From the NCBI RefSeq assembly GCF_900090225.1, contig NZ_FMHY01000002.1, positions 1,426,001 to 1,490,000 on the forward strand: a DNA stretch of 64,000 nt. Direction: 5' to 3'. Below, piece by piece: positions 41,956 to 53,064 of this stretch (positions are counted from its first letter, which is position 1; every line of letters starts with the position of its first letter). The notes below the pieces were generated by a model that saw nothing but the letters and a program-made list of their open reading frames with translations, had not been told where the DNA came from and made no database searches. The DNA is from Micromonospora eburnea. GTDB lineage: Bacteria; Actinomycetota; Actinomycetes; Mycobacteriales; Micromonosporaceae. A program made the position numbers and the translations under genes.

Positions 41956-42262
41956 CCGACCGGTGTCCGTATCGCGGGAACAGTGGGCAGCATGTGGAAA
42001 GTAAACGTTAATTTAGGTGAGGGCCAGCGCTTCGGCGCTGGTCATGGGCGGTGGCGCCACACCCGGTGCCGCCTCCCGCCAGGGTCAGGCCGACCCGCGC
42101 TCACGCTGTCAGGCGAGCCGCCCCGGTGATCCCGGGCCGCCGCCCCGGCGCCCAGCAGCACCGACGGATCCAATCGGCATCGGCGAATGCGTCCGAGCCG
42201 GAGTTCGTCGGCCCGTCGGGCCACCGGGTGCCGGTGGTCCCGCACCCTGGAAGGGAACTCCG
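41956..42262. other. Intergenic stretch with AT-rich patch and UUCG hairpin
   Basis: An AT-rich patch (about 41998-42016, including GTTAATTTA) stands out from the surrounding GC. It is followed by CCAGCGC-TTCG-GCGCTGG (42024-42041), a very stable tetraloop hairpin, and by another hairpin around 42216-42238 just before the next small gene. This could be a promoter plus structured leader, or a terminator of the upstream operon. No larger gene is supported. Confidence 0.45.
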
Positions 42263-42361
42263 ATGGCGACCAAGCGCAAGCCGCAGACCGAGACCACCAC
42301 CGACGAGGCGCGCGAGCAGATGCGCCGCGCGCTGCAGACCTCGATGGACACCCGTCAGTGA
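42263..42361 (+). CDS. Possible 32-residue protein
   Basis: ATG 42263 follows AAGGGA at six-base spacing and opens a charged, hydrophilic frame (MATKRKPQTETTTDEAREQM). A helix near the end, EAREQMRRALQTSM, is plausible. Composition differs from the Arg/Pro-rich shadow frames nearby, which supports it being real. No family recognised. Confidence 0.45.
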   Translation: MATKRKPQTETTTDEAREQMRRALQTSMDTRQ

Positions 42362-42456
42362 TCCGCCCGCCCGACCCACGGGGTGGGGGTGGGCGGCACC
42401 TGTAAGTGGTCCGGCTGATTGCGTTCCTTACGGGCGACGTGTGAGGATCGGCTGCG

Positions 42457-43782
42457 ATGAGTCAGACCACCGCACCCGCCACCGATGCCGCGTCGCCACG
42501 CCGGATCGCCGCGCTCGCCCTGCCGGCACTCGTGGTGCTCGCCGCCGAACCGCTCTACGTCCTCGTCGACACGGCGGTGGTCGGCCACCTGGGTCGCGTC
42601 CCGCTCGCCGCGCTCGCCGTCGGCGGCACGGTCCTGACCCTGACCGCCTGGCTCGGCACCGTCGTCGCGTACGGGACCACGGGGCGGTCCGCCCGGCGGT
42701 TCGGTTCCGGGGATCGGGCCGCGGCGGTGGCCGAGGGGGTCCAGGCGTCCTGGCTCGCCTTGGCCGCCGGTGTGCTGGTGGCGCTCGCCATCCAGGTCGG
42801 CGGCGGGTGGCTGGCGCGTACCCTCGTCGGCGGTTCCGGTGAGGTGGCCGACGCCGCCGCGGACTGGCTGCGGATCGCGGCGCTCGGCGCGCCTGGCCTG
42901 CTGCTGGCCGCCGCCGGCAACGGCTGGCTGCGCGGTGTCCAGGACACCCGCCGGCCGTTGCTCTTCGTGCTCGCCCCCAACCTGCTCTCCGCGCTGCTCT
43001 GCCCGTTGCTGGTCTATCCGGTCGGGCTCGGCCTGGTCGGCTCGGCGGTGGCGAACGCGGTCGCGCAGACCATCTCCGGCGGCCTCTTCGCGGCGGCGCT
43101 GGTACGCGAGCGGATCTCCCTGCGTCCCCGGCCACGGCTGATCCGCCAGCAGCTCGTGCTCAGTCGTGACCTGCTCATCCGCGGGGTCGCCTTTCAGGCG
43201 AGCTTCCTGTCCGCCACCGCCGTCGCCGCCCGGTTCGGCGCCGCCGCGGTCGGCGCCCACCAGATCGCCGTACAGCTGTGGTTCTTCACGGCGCTGGTGC
43301 TGGACGCCCTCGCGATCGCCGCGCAGGCGCTGATCGGCGCGGCGCTCGGCGCCGGCGACGCCGTCGGCGCCCGCGCCCTGGCCCGCCGGATCGCGCTGCT
43401 CGGCGGGGCCTGCGGGGTGGCCTTCGCGGTGCTCATCGCCGCCGGCGCCGGCCTGGTGCCGTCCTGGTTCAGCTCCGACCCGCAGGTACGCGAGCAGGCG
43501 ATGGTCGCCTGGCCGTGGTTCGTCGCGCTTCAGCCGATCGGCGGGGTGGTCTTCGCCCTCGACGGGGTGCTGATCGGCGCCGGGGATGTCCGCTACCTGC
43601 GCAACGTCACCATCGCGGCGGCGCTGGGCGGCTTCCTGCCGGCCATCTGGCTGGCCTACGGGCTCGATCTCGGGCTGGGCGGGATCTGGGCCGGCCTGAC
43701 GCTGTTCGTGGCGCTCCGCCTGGCCGCCCTGCTGCTGCGGCTGCGCTCCGGCGGCTGGGCGGTGGTCGGCGCGGTCCGCTGA
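42457..43782 (+). CDS. MATE family efflux transporter (DinF-type)
   Basis: This 441-residue protein has twelve membrane segments. Its two halves begin with ALPALVVLAAEPLYVLVDTAVVG and FQASFLSATAVAARFGAAAVGAHQI, the MATE repeat pattern. The DinF-like subclass exports cationic drugs by H+ or Na+ antiport. ATG 42457 is preceded by a GAGGA-type site (TGTGAGGATCG). The gene stands alone between small genes and a convergent membrane protein. Confidence 0.9.
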   Translation: MSQTTAPATDAASPRRIAALALPALVVLAAEPLYVLVDTAVVGHLGRVPLAALAVGGTVLTLTAWLGTVVAYGTTGRSARRFGSGDRAAAVAEGVQASWLALAAGVLVALAIQVGGGWLARTLVGGSGEVADAAADWLRIAALGAPGLLLAAAGNGWLRGVQDTRRPLLFVLAPNLLSALLCPLLVYPVGLGLVGSAVANAVAQTISGGLFAAALVRERISLRPRPRLIRQQLVLSRDLLIRGVAFQASFLSATAVAARFGAAAVGAHQIAVQLWFFTALVLDALAIAAQALIGAALGAGDAVGARALARRIALLGGACGVAFAVLIAAGAGLVPSWFSSDPQVREQAMVAWPWFVALQPIGGVVFALDGVLIGAGDVRYLRNVTIAAALGGFLPAIWLAYGLDLGLGGIWAGLTLFVALRLAALLLRLRSGGWAVVGAVR

Positions 43783-43797
43783 CCACCGCCACCGCCC

Positions 43798-44802
43798 TCA
43801 ACACTCCTCGCCGTCGCCCGGCTGCCAACCCGAGTCGTAGATGTCGGCGGTCGACGCCGGTCCGGGCCGAGCGACGATCCGGTCGACCGGGTCGTACTCC
43901 AGCGCGATGTAGCCCTGATCCAGCGCCGCGCACGGTGCACCGGCGATGGTCACGTCGGCGTCCTGGATCCAGAGCCCCTGTGACGACTTCTGGACGTCGT
44001 CCGGATGCGGGAACCGCCACACCACCTCATCGCGTACGGTCACCAACTCCGTCCCCGGCGGGTGCTTCTGCGCCTGGAACAGGTCGAAGGAATAGACCCA
44101 GATGAAGCGGGTGGTGACGGCCAGCATCCGGATGCCGTCCTCCGCGGTGGTCTTGTACTCGATGGTGCCGCGCGCCCGGATCCCGTCCTGCGGCACCCAC
44201 GAGGGGTTGGCGTTGGGGAGGATCCGGGTCGCGTAGCCGAGGTTCCTGCCCTCGGCCAGGTCTCGGCGTACCGCCGCTCGATCGTCGGGGGCGAGCATGG
44301 CGAGGAAGGGCTGGGGATCGGTGGCCAGCCGGTCGGGGTGCAGCCGGCCTTCGATCAGTGCCGCCTGGACGGCGGTCAGCGCCGTGGTGACCTGTTTCGC
44401 GGTGAACGGTCCGGTGGCGCGGGCCGGCGGTAGGACGATGGCGGCCTCGCCCTCGGCGAACTGCTCGGCCGGGGTGTCGAGGTATACCCCGAGGGTGTTG
44501 CCGTCCGCGTCCACCTGCCGGGGCGCCGTGGTCGGGGCCAGCCCCCCGAGCACCACCTCGCCCCGGTTGACCTTGGCGACGAAGCGCCAGCCGGCGGTGC
44601 CGAGGAAGGCCAGGACGCCCACGACCACCAACGCGCCGACGAGGCCGAGCAGTTTTCCGCTGTGCCGCGCCCAGCCGACGCGGAGTCGCTCCGCGCGGGT
44701 CAGTTCGCGTTCCTGGACCGGCGTGCGCATCCAGTCCGGGACCTTCACCGGCTCGTCACTGGTGAAGAGCTGGTCGAACCGGCGGGGATCTTCGTCCGTC
44801 AT
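43798..44802 (-). CDS. Single-pass membrane protein of unknown function
   Basis: This 334-residue protein has a cytoplasmic N-terminus of about 60 residues, one membrane helix (LLGLVGALVVVGVLAFLGTAG) and a large extracellular domain. The domain includes FAEGEAAIVLPPARATGPF, a long mixed domain with RFIWVYSFDLFQAQ, and two closing Cys (APCAALDQ and the C-terminal EEC). ATG 44802 follows GGAACGGGA. I do not recognise the family; it sits between the MATE and truB genes. Confidence 0.7.
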   Translation of the reverse strand: MTDEDPRRFDQLFTSDEPVKVPDWMRTPVQERELTRAERLRVGWARHSGKLLGLVGALVVVGVLAFLGTAGWRFVAKVNRGEVVLGGLAPTTAPRQVDADGNTLGVYLDTPAEQFAEGEAAIVLPPARATGPFTAKQVTTALTAVQAALIEGRLHPDRLATDPQPFLAMLAPDDRAAVRRDLAEGRNLGYATRILPNANPSWVPQDGIRARGTIEYKTTAEDGIRMLAVTTRFIWVYSFDLFQAQKHPPGTELVTVRDEVVWRFPHPDDVQKSSQGLWIQDADVTIAGAPCAALDQGYIALEYDPVDRIVARPGPASTADIYDSGWQPGDGEEC

Positions 44803-44979
44803 TCCCGTTCCTGATCCGCTGGATGAGATGGCGGGTGATCTTCGCATGCCGGACCGGCGTCCCGCCGCCCCGTTGACGGGGTCGAGGAGATGCCGGGCGG
44901 CGTCGAGGAAGTGGTGCGGTGGCGGCGACTCGGAGGGGGGCGGGTGCGGCGGTGTCCTGGTCTGGCAGGCTTGGCGGTC

Positions 44980-45864
44980 GTGAGCACAGACGGTCTGATC
45001 GTGGTCGACAAGCCCGGCGGGATGACGTCACACGACGTGGTGGCGCGGATCCGGCGGCTGGCGCGTACCCGGCGGGTGGGGCACGGCGGCACGCTGGACC
45101 CGATGGCCACCGGCGTGCTGGTGATCGGGGTGGGCCGGGCCACCCGACTGCTCACCTACGTGATCGGCGCGGGCAAGAGCTACGCCGCGACGATCCGGCT
45201 CGGCCAGGCCACCGTCACCGACGACGCCGAGGGTGACGTGATCGCCACCACCGCGGCCGGCACGGTCACCGACGACGCGATCCGTGCCGCGCTCGCCGCC
45301 CAGACCGGCGAGATCGACCAGGTGCCCAGTGCGGTCAGCGCCATCAAGATCAATGGCCAGCGGGCGTACAAGCGGGTCCGCGAGGGGGAGAGCGTCGAGC
45401 TGCCCGCCCGGCGGGTCACCATCTCCCGGCTGGACGTCCTGGCGGTCCGCCGGGACACCCCGGACGTGGTCGACGTGGACGTGGACGTGACCTGCTCCTC
45501 CGGGACGTACATCCGGGCCATCGCCCGGGACGCGGGCCTGGCGCTCGGGGTCGGCGGCCACCTGACCGCGCTGCGCCGCACCGCCGTGGGCGGCTTCACC
45601 CTGGCCGAGGCGGCCACCCTCGACACGCTGGAGCAACGCGCCCCCGACGTGGTCAACCTGCCGCTGGCCGAGGCCGCCGACCGGTTCTTCCCGCGTCGGG
45701 ACGCCACCGCCGACGAGGCGAAGGTCCTCGCCCACGGCGGCCCGCTCGACCCGGCCGGCATCGCCGGCCCGTACGCCGTGTTCGGGCCGGACGGCGGGTT
45801 GATCGCTATCGTCAGCGAGCGGGACGGGCGGGCCCGCGCGGAGATCGTGCTGGCCCCGGCCTGA
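44980..45864 (+). CDS. truB: tRNA pseudouridine(55) synthase TruB
   Basis: This 294-residue enzyme makes pseudouridine 55 in the T-loop of tRNAs. Catalytic Asp40 lies in HGGTLDPMATG; KPGGMTSHDVV, AVSAIKINGQRAYKRVREG and CSSGTYIRAIARD are typical. A C-terminal PUA-like segment follows (about 220-294). GTG 44980 is the start that gives the usual MSTDGLIVVDKP N-terminus. ribF follows 33 bases later. Confidence 0.96.
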   Translation: MSTDGLIVVDKPGGMTSHDVVARIRRLARTRRVGHGGTLDPMATGVLVIGVGRATRLLTYVIGAGKSYAATIRLGQATVTDDAEGDVIATTAAGTVTDDAIRAALAAQTGEIDQVPSAVSAIKINGQRAYKRVREGESVELPARRVTISRLDVLAVRRDTPDVVDVDVDVTCSSGTYIRAIARDAGLALGVGGHLTALRRTAVGGFTLAEAATLDTLEQRAPDVVNLPLAEAADRFFPRRDATADEAKVLAHGGPLDPAGIAGPYAVFGPDGGLIAIVSERDGRARAEIVLAPA

Positions 45865-45897
45865 CAACGGCGGCGCGGCGAACAGGGGAGGATCGGC

Positions 45898-46824
45898 ATG
45901 CAGCGGTGGCGAGGGTACGAGGCGGCACCCGGGGGCTGGGGGCGCTCGGTGGTCACCATCGGCGTCTTCGACGGGGTGCACAAGGGGCACCAGGCCACCA
46001 TCGGCCACGCCGTGGCGCACGCCCGTGAGCTGGGGGTCAAGTCGGTGGTGGTGACCTTCGACCCGCACCCGGCCGAGGTGGTGCGCCCCGGCTCGCACCC
46101 CGCGGTGCTCACCGAACCGGCCCGCAAGGCGGAACTGGTCGAGGCGCTCGGTGTCGACGTGCTCTGCGTGGTGCCGTTCACCCCGGAGTTCTCCCGGCTG
46201 CCGGCCGAGGCGTTCGTGCACGACATCCTGGTCGAGCACCTGCACGCCGCCGAGGTGGTGGTCGGCGACAACTTCCGGTTCGGGCACAAGGCGGCCGGCG
46301 ACGTGGCCCTGCTGGAACGGCTGGGCCGCACCTTCGGCTTCGGGGTGGAGGGCGCGCCGCTGGTGGCCGAGGCGGGGACGGTCTTCTCCTCCACGTACAT
46401 CCGGTCCTGCGTCGACGCGGGCGACGTGGCCGCGGCGGCCGTCGCGCTCGGGCGCCCGCACCGGGTCGAGGGCGTGGTGGTCCGCGGTGACCAGCGCGGA
46501 CGCGAGCTGGGCTACCCGACCGCCAACCTGCTGACCCACCGGTACGCGGCGGTCCCGGCCGACGGGGTGTACGCCGCCCGGCTGGTACGTCGCGGGCGGG
46601 AGCCGCTCGCGGCGGCCGTCTCCATCGGCACCAACCCGACCTTCTCCGGACGGGAGCGCCGGGTGGAGGCGTACGTGCTCGACTTCACCGGTGACCTGTA
46701 CGGCGAGCGGCTGGCCCTGGACTTCGTGGCGCACCTGCGGGAACAACGGACGTACGACTCGATCGAGCCGTTGCTGGCCCAGATCGCCGAGGACGTCGAG
46801 CGGACCCGCCAGGCGCTCGGCTGA
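45898..46824 (+). CDS. ribF: Bifunctional riboflavin kinase/FAD synthetase
   Basis: This 308-residue enzyme has an N-terminal nucleotidyltransferase domain (GVFDGVHKGHQATI, VTFDPHPAEVV, SSTYIRSCV) and a C-terminal riboflavin kinase domain (GRELGYPTANL, GVYAARLV, EAYVLDF). Together they make FMN and FAD. ATG 45898 has GGGGAGGAT upstream. The order truB-ribF-rpsO is common in actinobacteria. Confidence 0.96.
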   Translation: MQRWRGYEAAPGGWGRSVVTIGVFDGVHKGHQATIGHAVAHARELGVKSVVVTFDPHPAEVVRPGSHPAVLTEPARKAELVEALGVDVLCVVPFTPEFSRLPAEAFVHDILVEHLHAAEVVVGDNFRFGHKAAGDVALLERLGRTFGFGVEGAPLVAEAGTVFSSTYIRSCVDAGDVAAAAVALGRPHRVEGVVVRGDQRGRELGYPTANLLTHRYAAVPADGVYAARLVRRGREPLAAAVSIGTNPTFSGRERRVEAYVLDFTGDLYGERLALDFVAHLREQRTYDSIEPLLAQIAEDVERTRQALG

Positions 46825-46912
46825 GCCCGTCGGCCGCCCCCGCGCGACCGGCGCGCGGCACGATCACCGGCCGGCACGCGGCCCTTCACCGGGTGGTTCC
46901 CGGCCGGGCTGG

Positions 46913-47052
46913 TAGTCTGGCGGGGACGTCGGCTGACCGACGTGGGGCCTCGCGTGCCTGCACGACGCCGCGGGTGCGAGGACCGGTCCGAGCCCCGGTC
47001 GCCGCTAGCGATCCGACGGACCTCATCGAACGACCCACGAAACAGGGAGAAC
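46913..47052 (+). promoter_or_regulatory. rpsO promoter and structured 5' leader
   Basis: TAGTCT (46913-46918) is a good -10 box, giving a leader of about 125 bases before ATG 47053. The leader holds the hairpin CGTCGG-CTGA-CCGACG (about 46927-46942) and GC-rich pairing further on. S15 represses its own translation in several bacteria through a leader structure; this leader may do the same, which is inference. Confidence 0.5.
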
Positions 47053-47322
47053 ATGGCGCTCGACCAGGAAGCCAAGGCCAAGATCCGCGCGGAGTACGCG
47101 ACCGCCGAGGGCGACACCGGTTCGCCCGAGGTGCAGGTCGCGGTCCTCACCAAGCGGATCGCCGAGCTCACCGAGCACCTGAAGGTGCACAAGCACGACC
47201 ACCACAGCCGCCGCGGGCTGCTGCTGCTGGTCGGCCGTCGCCGTCGGCTGCTCAACTACGTCCAGAAGAAGGACATCAACCGCTACCGGTCGCTCATCGA
47301 GCGGCTCGGCCTGCGCCGGTGA
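47053..47322 (+). CDS. rpsO: 30S ribosomal protein S15
   Basis: This 89-residue protein has [39 protein letters not shown] and [19 protein letters not shown]. It binds the 16S rRNA central domain. ATG 47053 follows CAGGGAGA. The start is otherwise clear from the family. A hairpin follows the stop, then pnp. Confidence 0.98.
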   Translation: MALDQEAKAKIRAEYATAEGDTGSPEVQVAVLTKRIAELTEHLKVHKHDHHSRRGLLLLVGRRRRLLNYVQKKDINRYRSLIERLGLRR

Positions 47323-47328
47323 CCTGAC

Positions 47329-47356
47329 GGGGGAGTGGCCGCACGGCCGCTCCCCC
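47329..47356 (+). terminator. rpsO terminator or processing hairpin
   Basis: GGGGGAGTGGCC (47329-47340) pairs with GGCCGCTCCCCC (47345-47356), one mismatch, loop GCAC. It starts six bases after the rpsO stop, where rpsO-pnp operons usually have a terminator or RNase III site. Confidence 0.7.
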
Positions 47357-47545
47357 GCTCCGGTACCACTGAGAAAACCGGGCCACGCGACCACCCGAGA
47401 GGGAGCCGGTCGGCGTACCGGTCTCCGGTAGTGGCCTCCGGGCACCCCGGCATCCGCCGGTCACCCGGGCGCTTCGATCGAAGACCGGCCGTCTGAGCAG
47501 CTCCCCGCGTCGCGGGCCCCCGATGCGAAGGAGCATTGCTGCACC

Positions 47546-49909
<2,364 letters not shown>

Positions 49910-49914
49910 TCCAC

Positions 49915-49953
49915 GAGGGCCGGGGCGACGCCGACGGTGTCGCCCCGGCCCTC
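49915..49953 (+). terminator. pnp terminator hairpin
   Basis: GAGGGCCGGGGCGAC (49915-49929) pairs perfectly with GTCGCCCCGGCCCTC (49939-49953) across nine bases. It begins just after the pnp stop. Confidence 0.8.
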
Positions 49954-50096
49954 GGCAACTCCGGCGCGGCGCGTGACGCCGTGCCGTCGCCCGGCGCCGC
50001 CGCCTCCGGCGGTGGCGCGTCGGGCCACCCCGATCCGGAGCCGTCGGCCGTGATCACCGCACCACCCACCCCTCGTCGAACTGGAAGCAGGTTTTC

Positions 50097-51509
50097 GTGA
50101 GTCGGACCCGGCGTGCGTCTTCTCCTGCGGGCCGACAGGGGGTGGCACCGCCCGGTGCCGTCCGGCACGCCTCCGGGAGCACCCGGTCCGCCGGCGGCTC
50201 GACCCGCGCGGTCACCCGTACGCTCAGTGACGACCCGCTGGGCGGGACCGTACGCCGTACCGTGCTGCCCAGCGGGCTGCGCGTGCTCACCGAGGCGATC
50301 CCGGCGATGCGCAGCGTCTCGTTCGGCATCTGGGTGGCCGTCGGCTCCCGCGACGAGACGGGCCCGCAGGGCGGCGCGGCGCACTTCCTGGAGCACCTGC
50401 TCTTCAAGGGCACCCACAAGCGCAGCGCGCTGGACATCTCCTCGGCGATCGAGGCGGTGGGCGGCGAGACCAACGCCTTCACCACCAAGGAATACACCTG
50501 CTACTACGCCCGCGTGCTGGACGAGGACCTGCCGCTGGCCATCGACGTCATGTGCGACCTGGTCGCCGACTCGGTGCTCAACGACGCCGACGTGGAGACC
50601 GAGCGTGGCGTGATCCTCGAAGAGATCGCCATGCACGACGACGAGCCGGGCGACGAGGTGCACGATCTGTTCGCCCGCGCCGTCTACGGCGATCACCCCC
50701 TCGGCCGGCTGATCTCCGGTACCGAGGAGACGGTCACCCCGATGACCCGCCGGCAGATCCAGAGCTTCTACCGCCGCCGGTACACCCCGCCGCAGATCGT
50801 CATCGCCGCCGCCGGCAATCTCGACCACGCCGCCGTGGTCAAGCTGGTCCGGCAGGCGTTGCGCGGCACCCCGCTGGACACCGATCCGGCGGTGCCGGCC
50901 CCGCACCGCCCGGCCGCCCCGGCGGTACGCACCAAGCCGGCCGCCACCCTGGTCGAGCCGAAGGAGACCGAACAGGCCCACGTGATCCTCGGGTGTCCCG
51001 GCATCGACCGCACCGACGAGCGGCGTTTCGCCCTCGGGGTGCTCAACAACGTCCTCGGCGGCGGCATGTCGAGCCGGCTGTTCCAGGAGATCCGCGAGCA
51101 GCGCGGCCTGGCGTACTCGGTCTACTCCTACGCCAGCCAGTACGCCGACAGCGGCCTGTTCGCCGTCTACGCCGGCTGCGCGCCGGGCAAGGTGGACGAG
51201 GTGCTGGAGCTGACCCGGGCGGAGCTGCGCCGGGTGGCCGCCGAGGGGATCACCGAGGCCGAGCTGGCCCGGGGCAAGGGGATGAGCAAGGGCTCGTTCG
51301 TCCTCGGCCTGGAGGACACCGGATCGCGGATGAGCCGACTGGCCAAGGGTGAGCTGCTCTACGGCGACCTGATGCCGGTGGACGAGCTGCTGGCCCGGGT
51401 CGACGCGGTGACCCTGGACGACGTGAACGGTCTCGCCGCCGACCTGCTCGGCCGGCCGATGTCCCTCGCGGTCGTCGGCCCCTTCGACCGGTCCGCCTTC
51501 ACGGCCTGA
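50097..51509 (+). CDS. M16-family zinc peptidase (PepR-like)
   Basis: This 470-residue protein has the inverted zinc motif H96-FLE-H100 (HFLEHLLFKGT) and a downstream Glu in VETERGVILEEIAM. The second M16 half begins near residue 230 (YRRRYTPPQIVIAAAGNLDH) and contains LGGGMSSRLFQEIREQRGLAY. The 45-residue N-terminal extension is basic and disordered. It is the usual neighbour of pnp and dapB in actinobacteria. GTG 50097 lacks a clear ribosome site (GCAGG is nearest). Confidence 0.92.
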   Translation: MSRTRRASSPAGRQGVAPPGAVRHASGSTRSAGGSTRAVTRTLSDDPLGGTVRRTVLPSGLRVLTEAIPAMRSVSFGIWVAVGSRDETGPQGGAAHFLEHLLFKGTHKRSALDISSAIEAVGGETNAFTTKEYTCYYARVLDEDLPLAIDVMCDLVADSVLNDADVETERGVILEEIAMHDDEPGDEVHDLFARAVYGDHPLGRLISGTEETVTPMTRRQIQSFYRRRYTPPQIVIAAAGNLDHAAVVKLVRQALRGTPLDTDPAVPAPHRPAAPAVRTKPAATLVEPKETEQAHVILGCPGIDRTDERRFALGVLNNVLGGGMSSRLFQEIREQRGLAYSVYSYASQYADSGLFAVYAGCAPGKVDEVLELTRAELRRVAAEGITEAELARGKGMSKGSFVLGLEDTGSRMSRLAKGELLYGDLMPVDELLARVDAVTLDDVNGLAADLLGRPMSLAVVGPFDRSAFTA

Positions 51510-52463
<954 letters not shown>

Positions 52464-52467
52464 GCCA

Positions 52468-52483
52468 CCCGCCCGGTGGCGGG
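52468..52483 (+). terminator. Small hairpin after dapB
   Basis: CCCGCC (52468-52473) pairs with GGCGGG (52478-52483), loop CGGT, five bases after the dapB stop. The stem is short, so this is only a plausible terminator. Confidence 0.35.
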
Positions 52484-52535
52484 CCGGAGGGCGTCGTTGC
52501 GCAGGAAAATGCTCGCCGAGCCCAGGGGCCACGCA

Positions 52536-52541
52536 TAGGCT
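52536..52541 (+). promoter_or_regulatory. -10 box for a leaderless GNAT transcript
   Basis: TAGGCT is followed by seven bases and ATG 52549, without a ribosome site. Confidence 0.55.
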
Positions 52542-52548
52542 CACCTCC

Positions 52549-53025
52549 ATGATCAATTCTGACCTGCGCGACCGGGCTGGCCGGCGCGTGACCCTGCGGC
52601 CGGTCGACGACGACAACTGGCGGGCCGTGGCCGACATCGCGCCCCGCGACGACCAGCGCGCCTGGGTGCCCGCGCTGGCCGCCCGCTACCTGGTGCTGAC
52701 CATGCGCTCGGACGTCTGGAACTCGCTCGCGGTGTACGCGGACGAGACGGTGGTCGGGCACGTCATGTGGGGCGTGGACGACGACGGTTCCCGCTGGATC
52801 GGCGGCATGGTGGTCGACGCCGCGGAGCAGGATCGGGGCGTCGGTCGGGCCGCCGTGCGTACCCTCGCCGACTGGCTCGCCGCCCAGGGCGGCCCGATCC
52901 GGCTCAGTTACCACCCCGACAACACCTCGGCCGCCGCCCTCTACACCTCGCTGGGTTTCCAGCCCACAGGAGCGATGGAGGACGACGAACTGGTCGCCGA
53001 ACTAACCCCCACCCACCCGGCCTGA
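52549..53025 (+). CDS. GNAT-family N-acetyltransferase
   Basis: This 158-residue protein has the acetyl-CoA site QDRGVGRAAVRTLADWL (R/Q-x-x-G-x-G/A) after WIGGMVVDAAE. Motif B is SYHPDNTSAAALYTSLGF. It resembles diamine or polyamine-type N-acetyltransferases, which is only a fold-level hint. ATG 52549 is set by the -10 box. Confidence 0.88.
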   Translation: MINSDLRDRAGRRVTLRPVDDDNWRAVADIAPRDDQRAWVPALAARYLVLTMRSDVWNSLAVYADETVVGHVMWGVDDDGSRWIGGMVVDAAEQDRGVGRAAVRTLADWLAAQGGPIRLSYHPDNTSAAALYTSLGFQPTGAMEDDELVAELTPTHPA

Positions 53026-53038
53026 CAGTGAGGCGTGT

Positions 53039-53064
53039 CGTTGACAACAACTCCATGATCAACG
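53039..53064. repeat. REP-like inverted repeat fragment
   Basis: CGTTGA (53039-53044) and TCAACG (53059-53064) flank CAACAACTCCATGA. Elements with TTGATCATGGAGTTGTT arms are, from memory, common in Micromonospora intergenic DNA. The stop codon of the convergent debranching-enzyme gene (53061-53059) lies in the right arm. Confidence 0.5.
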
